64,000 bases of DNA, from positions 1,819,001 through 1,883,000 of the forward strand of contig NZ_CP025408.1 in the NCBI RefSeq assembly GCF_002847305.1, in the 5' to 3' direction. This DNA is from Paracoccus tegillarcae. GTDB lineage: Bacteria > Pseudomonadota > Alphaproteobacteria > Rhodobacterales > Rhodobacteraceae. The position numbers and the translations under genes were made by a program. Positions 8,439 to 16,712 of this stretch are shown here, piece by piece. The notes under the pieces were generated by a model. The model was not told the DNA's origin. It did not search any database and saw only the letters and a list, made by a program, of their open reading frames with translations. Within the stretch, counting starts at the first letter, position 1; the number at the start of each line of letters is the position of its first letter.

Positions 8439-9932
8439 ATGACCCGGATCGTGATCCTCGACCCCACCGACAATGTGGGAACTGTAACTGGTGCCCTGGC
8501 CAAGGGGGAACAGGGGGCTAATGCCGCCATCCCGCGCGGCCACAAGATCGCACTGGCCGATATTTCCAGGGGGGCCGAGGTCGCGAAATACGCCCAGATC
8601 ATCGGCTGGGCGTCAGTGGATATCGCCAAGGGCGACCATGTGCACGATCATAACGTCGAGTTTCGCAATCTCAGCCACGACCATGAATTCGGCGCCAACC
8701 TGCGCCCGGCGGCGGTGCCGGCCAGGCTGGACACCTTCATGGGCTATCGCCGCGCCACCGGCGGGGTGGGGACGCGCAACTACATCGCGATCCTGACCTC
8801 GGTGAACTGTTCGGCCACGGCGGCGCGCAAGATCGCGGCGCATTTCACCGATGACAAGCTGGTCGATTATCCCAATGTCGATGGCGTCACCGCCTTCGTG
8901 CACGGCACCGGCTGCGGTATGGCCGGCGACGGCGAGGGCTTCGAGGCCCTGCAGCGCGTCATGTGGGGCTATGCCCGCAACCCCAATGTGGGCGCGGTGC
9001 TGATGGCCGGTCTGGGCTGCGAGATGAACCAGATCGACTGGCTGATCGAGGCCTATGGCCTGACCCCCGGCCCGCTGTTCCAGTCGATGAACATTCAGGA
9101 CGTGGGCGGCCTGCGCAAGACCGTCGAACTGGGCATCAAGAAGGTCGAGGCAATGCTGCCGCTGGTCAATGCCGCCACGCGCGAGGAATGCCCCGCATCC
9201 GATCTGATGGTGGCCTTGCAATGCGGCGGCTCGGATGCCTGGTCGGGGATCACCGCCAACCCGGCGCTTGGCTATGCCTGCGATCTGCTGGCCGGGCAGG
9301 GGGCAACCGGCGTGCTGGCCGAAACGCCCGAGATCTACGGCGCCGAACACCTGCTGACCCGCCGCGCAGCCAGCCCCGAGGTGGGCGAAAAGCTGTTGGG
9401 CCTGATCAGCTGGTGGGAGGATTACACCGCCCGCAACAAGGGCAGCCTCGACAACAATCCCAGCCCCGGCAACAAAAAGGGCGGCCTGACCACGATCCTG
9501 GAAAAATCCCTGGGCGCGCAGGCCAAGGGCGGCACCACGCCGCTGAACGGCGTCTATAAATACGCCGAGCCGGTGACCGCCAAGGGCTTCACCTTCATGG
9601 ACAGCCCCGGCTATGATCCGGCCTCGGTCACCGGCCAGATCGCCTCTGGCTGCAATCTGGTAGCCTTTACCACCGGGCGCGGCTCGGCCTTTGGCGCCAA
9701 GCCCTCACCCTCGATCAAGATCGCGACCAACAGCGAAATGTACGGCCGCATGACCGAGGATATGGACGTGAATGCGGGCCGCATCCTCAGCGGCGAGGCA
9801 ACCGTCGAAGAGGTCGGCCGCGAGATCTATGAACTGCTGCTGCGCATCGCGTCGGGCGAAAAGTCCAAATCCGAGGTGCAGGGGCTGGGCGACTATGAAT
9901 TCGTGCCCTGGCAGATCGGCGCGGTGATGTAA
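8439..9932 (+). CDS. UxaA/GarD-family sugar-acid dehydratase (altronate dehydratase-like)
   Basis: The product removes water from a sugar acid to give a 2-keto-3-deoxy acid. It has 497 residues. An N-terminal SAF-like domain (about 1-90, with KIALADISRGAEVAKYAQIIG and the metal-binding HDHNVEF) is joined to the UxaA catalytic domain, which begins GYRRATGGVGTRNYIAI. That domain contains the cysteine motifs HGTGCGMAG, GLGCEMNQ and QCGGSDAWSG, and ends SGEKSKSEVQGLGDYEFVPW. These are standard for altronate and galactarate dehydratases. It follows dctM by 10 bases, so the transporter should import its substrate or a precursor. Altronate versus galactarate or another aldonate cannot be decided. 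Confidence 0.85.
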   Translation: MTRIVILDPTDNVGTVTGALAKGEQGANAAIPRGHKIALADISRGAEVAKYAQIIGWASVDIAKGDHVHDHNVEFRNLSHDHEFGANLRPAAVPARLDTFMGYRRATGGVGTRNYIAILTSVNCSATAARKIAAHFTDDKLVDYPNVDGVTAFVHGTGCGMAGDGEGFEALQRVMWGYARNPNVGAVLMAGLGCEMNQIDWLIEAYGLTPGPLFQSMNIQDVGGLRKTVELGIKKVEAMLPLVNAATREECPASDLMVALQCGGSDAWSGITANPALGYACDLLAGQGATGVLAETPEIYGAEHLLTRRAASPEVGEKLLGLISWWEDYTARNKGSLDNNPSPGNKKGGLTTILEKSLGAQAKGGTTPLNGVYKYAEPVTAKGFTFMDSPGYDPASVTGQIASGCNLVAFTTGRGSAFGAKPSPSIKIATNSEMYGRMTEDMDVNAGRILSGEATVEEVGREIYELLLRIASGEKSKSEVQGLGDYEFVPWQIGAVM

Positions 9933-9935
9933 TTC

Positions 9936-10856
9936 ATGCCCACCAGCGCAGAGATCCTTGCCCGGCGCTTTCGGGGCGCGGGTGAGCAATCGGATCACGT
10001 TTCGGGGCTGCTGACATTCACCTGCGCGGTTGCGCTGTTTGCGGTTGTCGATACCTCGGCCAAATGGCTGATCCTTGCCGGGCTGCCCGCGCTGATGGTC
10101 GCCTTTGTGCGCTATTTCGGCGCGCTGGTGATGATCGTTGCGGTTGCCCTGCCGCGCGATGGGCTTGGCGCATTCCGCTCGGTAAATCCCAAACTGCAGC
10201 TCTTGCGCTCGATCTGTCTGATGTTCTCGACGGTGCTGAACTTCATCGCACTGACCTATCTGCCGCTGTCGACGGTGGTGTCGATCATGTTCGCGGGGCC
10301 GGTCATGACGACGCTGCTGGCCGTGCCGCTCCTGGGCGAAAAGATCACCGCCAGGCGGATGGCCGCGGTGTTGCTGGGCTTTTCCGGCGTGCTGGTGGTG
10401 ATGCAGCCATGGGGCGACGGGTTCCAGCCGGCGATGCTGATTTCCGTCTGCGCGATGACGGCGACCTCGCTTTATTTCATCCTGACGCGCCGGCTTGCGA
10501 ACGAGGCGCAGGTCACACAACAACTCTGGAGCACATCCGTCGCCTCACTGGTGCTGCTGCCCGTGGCGCTGACCCAGTGGTCCTGGCCGCACGACGCCGT
10601 GGAATGGAGCGTCCTTCTGTTCATCGGCCCGGTCGCGCTGGCGGCGCATACGCTGGTGGTCAGGGCGCATCGTCTGGCGGCGGCATCCGTGCTGGCGCCG
10701 GTGATCTATCTGCAACTGATCTTCGTCAGCATCACCGGCTATCTGATCTTTGGCGCGGTGCCGGGGCTTTCGGTCATCGTGGGCGGCGGCATCATCATCG
10801 CCGCCGGCCTGTGGTTGCGCCAGATCGACCGCGCGGCCGTCTCGCGCCGGGTCTGA
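9936..10856 (+). CDS. DMT-family transporter (EamA domains)
   Basis: The 306-residue inner-membrane protein has about ten hydrophobic helices arranged as two EamA repeats (first repeat about 25-155, second about 165-295), the usual build of drug/metabolite exporters. Typical sequences are TFTCAVALFAVVDTSAKWLI at the start and LPLSTVVSIMFAGPVMTTLL at the end of the first half. It begins 3 bases after the dehydratase gene and closes the TRAP operon, so it may export an intermediate or overflow product. The substrate is unknown. It converges with the next gene, with only 8 bases between them. Confidence 0.85.
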   Translation: MPTSAEILARRFRGAGEQSDHVSGLLTFTCAVALFAVVDTSAKWLILAGLPALMVAFVRYFGALVMIVAVALPRDGLGAFRSVNPKLQLLRSICLMFSTVLNFIALTYLPLSTVVSIMFAGPVMTTLLAVPLLGEKITARRMAAVLLGFSGVLVVMQPWGDGFQPAMLISVCAMTATSLYFILTRRLANEAQVTQQLWSTSVASLVLLPVALTQWSWPHDAVEWSVLLFIGPVALAAHTLVVRAHRLAAASVLAPVIYLQLIFVSITGYLIFGAVPGLSVIVGGGIIIAAGLWLRQIDRAAVSRRV

Positions 10857-10864
10857 CGCGCGGG

Positions 10865-12085
10865 CTATTCGCCGCGCGTCACCCGCAGCAACTGCCCCTC
10901 GGGGTCATCGGTCAGCAGCATGATCGCGCCGTCGCTGGCCACCTCGACGTCGCGGATGCGGGCCATATCCTGCAGATAGCGCGCCTCGCCGGTCACCTGT
11001 CCGTCGGTCAGGTGCAGGCGTACCAGCGTCATCGCGGCCAACCCGCCGATCAGCGCATCGCCCTGCCATTCGGGGAACATCTCGCCGTCATAGAACGCCA
11101 TCCCGCTCGGCGCGATCACCGGGTCCCAGTAATAGACCGGCTGCTCCATCCCGTCCTGCTCGGTGCCGGCCCCCGCAAGCGGTTCGCCGCTGTAATTGAT
11201 CCCATAGCTGATGACGGGCCAGCCGTAATTCTTGCCGGCCTCGGGGCGGTTCAACTCGTCCCCGCCTCGCGGCCCGTGCTCGACCGTCCACAGCGCGCCA
11301 TCGGGTCCAAGTGCGGCTGATTGCAGGTTGCGATGCCCGATCGACCAGATTTCAGGCAGCCCGCCCTCGATCACGGGATTGCCCTCGGCCGGGCCGCCAT
11401 CCAGCGCGATGCGCACCACCTTGCCGATATGATTGTCGACCAGTTGCACCATGGCCTCTGTTTCCGGCGAGGCACGGTCGCCGGTGGTCACGAACAGCGC
11501 GCCCTGCCCATCCAGCACCAGCCGAGATCCGAAATGCGATTGGCTGTGGATAAAGGGTTCCTGCTCAAAGATCACCCGCATGTCTTCGATGCTGGTGCCG
11601 TCCTCGGACAGGATGCCCGTGCCGACGGCGGTGCGGTTGGCGCGGTCGCGGCGCTGGTCCTGCACGATGCTGCGCCATAGCGGGCGGTCCTGCGAAAAGC
11701 TGAACCAAAGCTGCCGGGTTTCGGCAAAATCATCGCCCACAACCACATCCAGCAGCCCGCCCTGGCCACGGCCATCCACATCAGGCAGCCCCTCGATCGG
11801 CTCGGACAGCCCGCTACCTGGCCGCCAGAGCCGCATCCGCCCGGGCCGTTCGGTCACCAGCCAGCTGCCATCGGGCAATTCCGCCATGCCCCAGGGATGC
11901 TCCAGCCCCTCGGCCACTGCCGTGGTCTCCAGCGAAAACCCGTCCTCCAGGATCGGCGCGCGGGTTTGCTGTTCGAATGCCGGGGTCTGATCGGTGGCAT
12001 TGGGCGGGGTGGCGTTGAAATCCTGCGCGCTGGCAGGCCCGCCGAGGCAGATGATTGCGGCAAAGACAGAGGCGCGACGGTACAT
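10865..12085 (-). CDS. Secreted PQQ-dependent aldose sugar dehydrogenase-like protein
   Basis: The product resembles soluble glucose/sorbosone dehydrogenases (YliI/Asd type), beta-propeller quinoproteins that oxidise aldoses to lactones in the periplasm. The 406-residue protein starts with a signal peptide (MYRRASVFAAIICLGGPASA). Family sequences are HPWGMAELPDGSWLVTERPG, HFGSRLVLDGQGALFVTTGD, GHRNLQSAALGPDGALWTVE, HGPRGGDELNRPEAGKNYGW, PVIAPSGMAFYDG and the final IRDVEVASDGAIMLLTDDP. The ATG at 12085 follows AGGAAGGG; an in-frame extension to 12148 lacks these signals. PQQ synthesis genes are not in the window. It may supply sugar lactones to the acid-sugar pathways here, but that is inference. 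Confidence 0.88.
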   Translation of the reverse strand: MYRRASVFAAIICLGGPASAQDFNATPPNATDQTPAFEQQTRAPILEDGFSLETTAVAEGLEHPWGMAELPDGSWLVTERPGRMRLWRPGSGLSEPIEGLPDVDGRGQGGLLDVVVGDDFAETRQLWFSFSQDRPLWRSIVQDQRRDRANRTAVGTGILSEDGTSIEDMRVIFEQEPFIHSQSHFGSRLVLDGQGALFVTTGDRASPETEAMVQLVDNHIGKVVRIALDGGPAEGNPVIEGGLPEIWSIGHRNLQSAALGPDGALWTVEHGPRGGDELNRPEAGKNYGWPVISYGINYSGEPLAGAGTEQDGMEQPVYYWDPVIAPSGMAFYDGEMFPEWQGDALIGGLAAMTLVRLHLTDGQVTGEARYLQDMARIRDVEVASDGAIMLLTDDPEGQLLRVTRGE

Positions 12086-12182
12086 GAGTAATCCCTTCCT
12101 GGCGTGTTGGCAGCCGTTATGCCACGACGCGCAGAGGCCTCCAACCAAACTGCGCGTGTGCTGTGCGTCAGGCCGGCCCGCG

Positions 12183-13343
12183 TCAGAGGCTGATCTTGCT
12201 TTTCGCGGTTTTCAGATGGTTCAACTTGGACAGATGCTGCGCGATCTGCCCGATCTCGACCAGCCAGCCCGCGACCAGTTCGGGATCATCGGGGGCCGCA
12301 TGGACGCCGGGGCCGATCTGACCGGCCTCGACCGCCTCGACGGCTAGCGCGACCGGGATCGACACCAGCTTGGCCATGGCCGAACCCGCACGGTCGCCAT
12401 GCGCATCCATGACCCATTCCTTGTGCCAGACCGTCTTGTCGCCACGCTCGGCCCGCAGCGCCACGAACAAGACCACGCGGTCGGCCTCGTTCTTGGTATA
12501 GGAATTGTTGCGCCATAGCTGATCGGCGATCTCACGCAGCCGCTCTTCGCCGGCCTCGCCTTCCAGCGCGTTGATCTCTTCAAAGGTTGGCGTCCAGGCG
12601 TCCTTCCACCCTTTCAGCCGGATCGTGCCGCGCACGAATTCATCGACCTTCCAATCCGGGTCCAGCCCGTATTGCGCCACGAAGGGCAGCGAATCGCGGT
12701 TGGGATAGATCTCGAACCGCTCGGGCGTGGGCAGGGGCGCGTCATAGGTTTCGATGGCGTGCCAGGGGCGCTCGACATCGCGGACCTCGCCGTCGCGAAT
12801 GGATTTCGACGGTGACCGCAGCGCCCTGAGCACACCAAGCGGCGACCAACTGAACTTGTAGCGGAAGGTGTTGATATGTTTCGGAACGCCGCCGCAATAA
12901 GAGGTAAAGCTGATCACATCGCCGGCCTTGGCCTTCTGCCGGTAGTCGCCCACCAGATCATGCGCCATCAGGTGATCGATGCCGGGGTCCAGACCGACCT
13001 CATTGACCAGCGCCACTCCAGCCGACCGCGCGGCCTCGTCCAGCGCCGCCATCTCGGGCGAGATATAGCTGGAACTGATGAAATGCGCGCCCTTCGAGAT
13101 GGCCATCTGCGCCAGCGCCGGATGCTGATCGGCGGGCAGCATGGATACCACCACATCGCCCTTGGCCAGCACGGCGGCCAGCGCATCGGGGCTATAGGCG
13201 CGGATGTCATTGCTCAGATCGCCCACTGCCTCTTGCGCCTTGGCCAAGGTGCGGTTCCAGACGGTGACAGGGCGGCCATCGCGGATCAGCCGACGCAATC
13301 CGGGGATCGATGACAGTCCAGTGCCAATCCAGTGTATCGTCAT
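12183..13343 (-). CDS. Saccharopine dehydrogenase family protein (LYS9-like)
   Basis: The 386-residue protein has an N-terminal Rossmann fold (MTIHWIGTGLSSIPGLRRLI, then VVSMLPADQHPALAQMAI) and a saccharopine dehydrogenase C-terminal catalytic domain beginning near NEVGLDPGIDHLMAHDLVGD, with FTSYCGGVPKHINTFRYKFS as a family hallmark. Enzymes of this kind form or cleave saccharopine at the glutamate/aminoadipate-semialdehyde side. The start ATG 13343 is separated by one base from the stop of the lysine-side partner gene, so the two are translated together. Together they could carry out lysine catabolism, or synthesis, through saccharopine. The direction cannot be read from sequence. Confidence 0.87.
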   Translation of the reverse strand: MTIHWIGTGLSSIPGLRRLIRDGRPVTVWNRTLAKAQEAVGDLSNDIRAYSPDALAAVLAKGDVVVSMLPADQHPALAQMAISKGAHFISSSYISPEMAALDEAARSAGVALVNEVGLDPGIDHLMAHDLVGDYRQKAKAGDVISFTSYCGGVPKHINTFRYKFSWSPLGVLRALRSPSKSIRDGEVRDVERPWHAIETYDAPLPTPERFEIYPNRDSLPFVAQYGLDPDWKVDEFVRGTIRLKGWKDAWTPTFEEINALEGEAGEERLREIADQLWRNNSYTKNEADRVVLFVALRAERGDKTVWHKEWVMDAHGDRAGSAMAKLVSIPVALAVEAVEAGQIGPGVHAAPDDPELVAGWLVEIGQIAQHLSKLNHLKTAKSKISL

Positions 13344-13344
13344 C

Positions 13345-14400
13345 TCACAACCCTCGAATATGTTCGTCAAACAGCACATGCGCCCGACCCCAGGGGCCGT
13401 GCTCGATCTGGTCAAGCTGGTGCAGGACCGGCAGCAGTTGCCCCGCGTAATCGGCGCTGCTTTCGCGTGGCAGCATCGAGGGCAGGTTGTCGATGGCCAT
13501 CACGTCCAGCGCCGGATTCTCGGCCACGCGCAGAACCGGCTCGGCCCAGGTGGTGGTCCGGTCATAGACCTTGATCGGGGAAAACGCGCTGGTCGGATCG
13601 CAGGCCACATCGCCGATCACCGTCAGATAGCGGCCCGGATTGGTCGCATCGGCGGGGATAAAGACCGGGCAGCCTTCATTGGCCAGGATCGCGTTGATAA
13701 AGACGCCGTGCATCAGCAATTCGGGAAACGGCCCGCCGCTCGCTGTCTCGGCCATGTCCCATCTGGTCACCGCGCAGCCCATCTGCGACAGCAGATCGCA
13801 GGCGCCGGTGCCGACGCGCCCGGCCGCGCCGATCACGATAGAGGCGGGGCGGGGATGCCCGGTCCCGTCCAGCGCGGCGCGCAGATCGTCGGTCATGGCC
13901 TGCTTGTCCGGCCAGGCATGGACCGCGCCGCAGATGCCGCCGCGCTGCTGCGCCGCCCAGGCCTTCAGCGATACCGCAGCACCTGCAAAACCCGCCCAAT
14001 AACCAAAGGCCGCCAGCCGCCGGCCGTTGTCGTCCAGCAGATATTCCAGATCATACAGCGCCCCGCCGCCCGCCTTGAAGCGCTTCAGCAGCAGCTTGCC
14101 CGCCGCCTGACCCTTGAAGGCATGACCGAACATGATGTGGCGATGGCGCAGCGGCGTGCCATCGTCGGGCAGCTCTTTCAGGCCAAAGATGATCGCCTCA
14201 TCGGGGGCATCGACCCAACTGCCCGCCGGCGCGATCGTCGCGCCCGCCTTGCGGTAATCCTCGGTCGGAATGACGCGATTCGCGCTGTCCTCGACGGTCA
14301 CCTCCATCCCGTCCCCGATCAGCGCGGCCACACCCTCAGGCGTGATGCCAACCCGGTCTTCATTGGCGCGGCTTTCCGCCCGGACCCATAGCTGCGTCAT
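13345..14400 (-). CDS. Saccharopine dehydrogenase, L-lysine-forming type (LYS1-like)
   Basis: The 351-residue product belongs to the AlaDH/PNT-like family that interconverts lysine plus 2-oxoglutarate and saccharopine with NAD. Its N-terminal half begins MTQLWVRAESRANEDRVGIT, a typical AlaDH/PNT start. HIMFGHAFKGQ is the substrate-site region. SIVIGAAGRVGTGACDLLSQ is the nucleotide-binding turn, and VIGDVACDPTSAFSPIKVYD matches the conserved Asp-Val-x-Cys-Asp segment near the C-terminus. Its length fits LYS1 enzymes (about 350-370). It is the first gene of a minus-strand set with the LYS9-like gene and perhaps the sugar dehydrogenase. Confidence 0.9.
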   Translation of the reverse strand: MTQLWVRAESRANEDRVGITPEGVAALIGDGMEVTVEDSANRVIPTEDYRKAGATIAPAGSWVDAPDEAIIFGLKELPDDGTPLRHRHIMFGHAFKGQAAGKLLLKRFKAGGGALYDLEYLLDDNGRRLAAFGYWAGFAGAAVSLKAWAAQQRGGICGAVHAWPDKQAMTDDLRAALDGTGHPRPASIVIGAAGRVGTGACDLLSQMGCAVTRWDMAETASGGPFPELLMHGVFINAILANEGCPVFIPADATNPGRYLTVIGDVACDPTSAFSPIKVYDRTTTWAEPVLRVAENPALDVMAIDNLPSMLPRESSADYAGQLLPVLHQLDQIEHGPWGRAHVLFDEHIRGL

Positions 14401-14532
14401 GCGTTTTTCCTCTCAGACACCCGCGATATTTAGGCCAGCACGCGCCCTGCCACAAGACAGAGGCGTCGGAACCTGCCTGCCGGCCCCGCGTTGAGCCCGC
14501 AATGAACAGATGACCAGACAGGAGAAAAGACG

Positions 14533-15300
14533 ATGCAACTGAACCGCCGTTCCAGCCTGAAACTGGGTGCCGCCGCCATGACCGTCTTTGCCCTGCCTCG
14601 GCTCAGCCTCGCGCAGGATGCCAACAGCTACGCCGTCGAGGGCGGTGATGTGGTCATTCATCCCGTTGACCACGCCTCGATGGTGATCCAGACGCCCGCA
14701 CAGGTGATCTATGTCGATCCCGTCGGCGGTGCCGGGAAATACGCAAACCTGCCCGCGCCGGGCCTGATCATGATCACCCATGAGCATGGCGACCACTATG
14801 ACGCGGCCACGCTGGAGGGCATCGGGACCGAGGTGCCGATCATCACCAACCCCGCCGTGCACGCCATGCTGCCCGAGGCATTGATGGCGCGTGCCACCGC
14901 CATGGAAAACGGCGGTCAGGCGATGCAGGGCGATATCGGGATCGAGGCGATCCCCGCCTACAACCTCACCGAAGACCGGCTGCAATATCACCCCGAAGGG
15001 CGCGACAACGGCTATGTCCTGACCATCGGCGGCAAACGCATCTATATCGCCGGCGATACCGAAAACACGCCGGAATTGGCCGCGCTGACCGATATCGAGG
15101 TCGCCTTCCTGCCGATGAACCTGCCCTTTACCATGACGGTCGAACAGGCCGCCCAAGGGGTCGCCGCGTTCAAACCCGCGAACGTCTACCCCTACCACCA
15201 CAAGGGCAGCGATATCGAGGAATTCAAACGCCTGGTCGAGGCCGGCGATTCCGGCAGCAACGTGATCATCGCCAACTGGTATCCGAACGGCGAAGGCTGA
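14533..15300 (+). CDS. Exported MBL-fold metal-dependent hydrolase (UlaG-like)
   Basis: The 255-residue protein carries a twin-arginine signal (NRRSSLKLGAAAMTVFALP) and should be exported folded. The metallo-beta-lactamase fold is shown by VIYVDP, the metal motif ITHEHGDHYD, the later YIAGDTENTPEL and the final histidines in VYPYHHKGSD. The overall shape matches the small YP_UPF0173/UlaG-like branch of lactone and phosphodiester hydrolases. AGGAGAAAAG lies before the ATG. It stands alone between the divergent saccharopine genes and the marR promoter. The substrate is unknown; a lactone is possible given the surroundings. Confidence 0.85.
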   Translation: MQLNRRSSLKLGAAAMTVFALPRLSLAQDANSYAVEGGDVVIHPVDHASMVIQTPAQVIYVDPVGGAGKYANLPAPGLIMITHEHGDHYDAATLEGIGTEVPIITNPAVHAMLPEALMARATAMENGGQAMQGDIGIEAIPAYNLTEDRLQYHPEGRDNGYVLTIGGKRIYIAGDTENTPELAALTDIEVAFLPMNLPFTMTVEQAAQGVAAFKPANVYPYHHKGSDIEEFKRLVEAGDSGSNVIIANWYPNGEG

Positions 15301-15319
15301 TCACGCCTCCCTTCCCAGG

Positions 15320-15344
15320 CCCCGGCTGGCCTGTCTGGCCGGGG
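15320..15344 (+). terminator. Possible terminator hairpin after the MBL-fold gene
   Basis: CCCCGGC (15320-15326) pairs with GCCGGGG (15338-15344) around an 11-base loop that contains further self-complementary GGCC. A strong T-run is lacking (TGCGCCTTCCCT follows), so it may depend on other factors. Confidence 0.45.
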
Positions 15345-15370
15345 TGCGCCTTCCCTGAAAAATCTCTAAT

Positions 15371-15407
15371 TGACAACATAGATGTCATAATGGCATCCAT
15401 GTTGTCA
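15371..15407. promoter_or_regulatory. Large inverted repeat at the marR start, probable MarR operator
   Basis: TGACAACATAGATG (15371-15384) and CATCCATGTTGTCA (15394-15407) are inverted copies matching at 13 of 14 positions with a 9-base spacer. The repeat ends two bases before the marR ATG and includes a TTGACA at 15370-15375 that could be the -35 box. MarR proteins commonly bind such repeats over their own promoter, so autorepression is likely. Confidence 0.75.
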
Positions 15408-15409
15408 TC

Positions 15410-15853
15410 ATGAAGACTCACAATCTCTACAAGCTTGTCTGGATGTCCCGCCCGCTGATGCAGGCCGCCGAGGCATGCGTAGAAGACGGCCTGACCGGAA
15501 CGGACCTGACCGTCCGGATGCGCGCGGTCCTCGAGATCCTGCGCGCCGAGGGTGATCTGTCCGTGCCGGATATCGCCGCCAAACTCGAAATCAATCGTCA
15601 ATATGTGCAGCTGATGGTCAACGAGACGCTGGCATCGGGTTTCACCGAACAGCGCCCGAACCCCCGGCACAAGCGATCGCCCCTGCTGACCCTGACGGAA
15701 ACCGGCGGCCAGCTGATCGACGACGCCATCACGCGCGAAATGGCCATCATGCAGACCATCGGTGCAGAGCTGTCAGAACAAGAGGTCGCGACGGCGTTGA
15801 ACGTGGTTCTGTCGGTGACTTCAAAGCTGAAGGAAAAGGGCCGCAAACCATGA
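15410..15853 (+). CDS. MarR-family winged-helix transcriptional regulator
   Basis: The 147-residue protein fits the MarR size and layout. A first helix carries dimer contacts, then VRMRAVLEILRAEGDLSVPD and IAAKLEINRQYVQLMVNETL form the helix-turn-helix. The wing is around FTEQRPNPRHKRSPLLTLTE, and a C-terminal dimer helix ends TSKLKEKGRKP. No clear Shine-Dalgarno sequence precedes the ATG because the operator repeat occupies that space, so a leaderless or very short-leader mRNA is possible. The stop overlaps the start of the isochorismatase-like gene by 4 bases (ATGA), so this regulator probably controls that gene and itself. Confidence 0.88.
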   Translation: MKTHNLYKLVWMSRPLMQAAEACVEDGLTGTDLTVRMRAVLEILRAEGDLSVPDIAAKLEINRQYVQLMVNETLASGFTEQRPNPRHKRSPLLTLTETGGQLIDDAITREMAIMQTIGAELSEQEVATALNVVLSVTSKLKEKGRKP

Positions 15854-16473
15854 CAGCATTTCTCTTTGTGCTCGGGGTCGCAGCGCTCGTCTTTATCCTT
15901 TGGCTGATGGCGGGCATCAGGCGCATCGGCGCGATCAGCACCGGGCAACCAATCGGTGACCGCACCGGAACAGCCCTCATCCTCATCGACCTGCAACAGG
16001 TGTTCTGGGATCACGGCCCGTATGCCGAAGCCGCGAAAACGGCCGCCAGAACCGTTATCCTCGATGAGGTCGAAACCGCAAAAACGAAAGGTTTTCCCAT
16101 CATCGCATTGCGTCAGGAATGGTCCATCCCTGCCACCAGAATGGTCGCCAGATTGTTCATGAAAGGCCAGGCCATCGCAGGCACCGCAGGCACAGAGCTT
16201 GCAGCGCCGTTTGCCGGGCTGGCCGACCATGTCCTGATAAAGCGGGTGCAGGATGCGTTCGACACAGCCGAACTGGACGCCCTTTTGCGCGAGTTCGGCG
16301 TCGGCCAAATCCGGATCGTCGGGCTGGATTTCAACCATTGCGTCCAGAAAACCGCGCTTGCCGCCCGCAACCGCGGCGTTGACGTCACCATCGTCCAGCA
16401 CGGCACCCTCGCAGCGGCCCCGATAAAGGACGCAACCAACCGCCTGACCGCCCGCGACGTGGTGTTGCAATAG
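15850..16473 (+). CDS. Membrane-anchored cysteine hydrolase, isochorismatase-like
   Basis: The 207-residue protein begins with a hydrophobic segment (FLFVLGVAALVFILWLMAGI), probably a membrane anchor, followed by an isochorismatase-like hydrolase domain. The catalytic triad candidates are the Asp in LILIDLQQ, the Lys in VLIKRVQDAF and the Cys in DFNHCVQKTALAARNRG. Members hydrolyse amides or enol ethers such as nicotinamide, N-carbamoyl compounds and isochorismate. The cytoplasmic or periplasmic side of the domain is not clear. Coupling to a MarR regulator suggests response to a small aromatic or amide compound. The substrate is unknown. Confidence 0.82.
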   Translation: MTAFLFVLGVAALVFILWLMAGIRRIGAISTGQPIGDRTGTALILIDLQQVFWDHGPYAEAAKTAARTVILDEVETAKTKGFPIIALRQEWSIPATRMVARLFMKGQAIAGTAGTELAAPFAGLADHVLIKRVQDAFDTAELDALLREFGVGQIRIVGLDFNHCVQKTALAARNRGVDVTIVQHGTLAAAPIKDATNRLTARDVVLQ

Positions 16474-16712
16474 CCGGGCTGGGGATGGGCCAGAGTAAGC
16501 GCGATGCCGCCACTTGTGCAGCGCGATGGGGCTTGCCTAACTCTATCCATCCTGTCTGGGCGTCAGGGTTGGGTTGGCAGATATGCAATCGTCTATTCTC
16601 AAGCCACGCAACGCGCGCAACCTGTGTACGCCCTGTGTACAGCCTGTGCCCGCGCTGTGCACTGATTGTGCGACGAAAATCCCAGCAATTGCTGGCGCAA
16701 AACGGATCGCCC

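Noticed and set aside
7058..8629. A 523-codon minus-strand frame opposite dctM
   Set aside because: Its translation is a His/Gln/Asp-rich shadow of membrane-protein codons, with no ribosome site and no homology pattern.
16474..16712. Repeated CTGTGTAC/CTGTGCAC pieces in the gap between the isochorismatase-like and pseudouridine synthase genes
   Set aside because: The copies are short, irregularly spaced and not part of a recognisable RNA or operator; no hairpin or coding frame with a ribosome site was seen.
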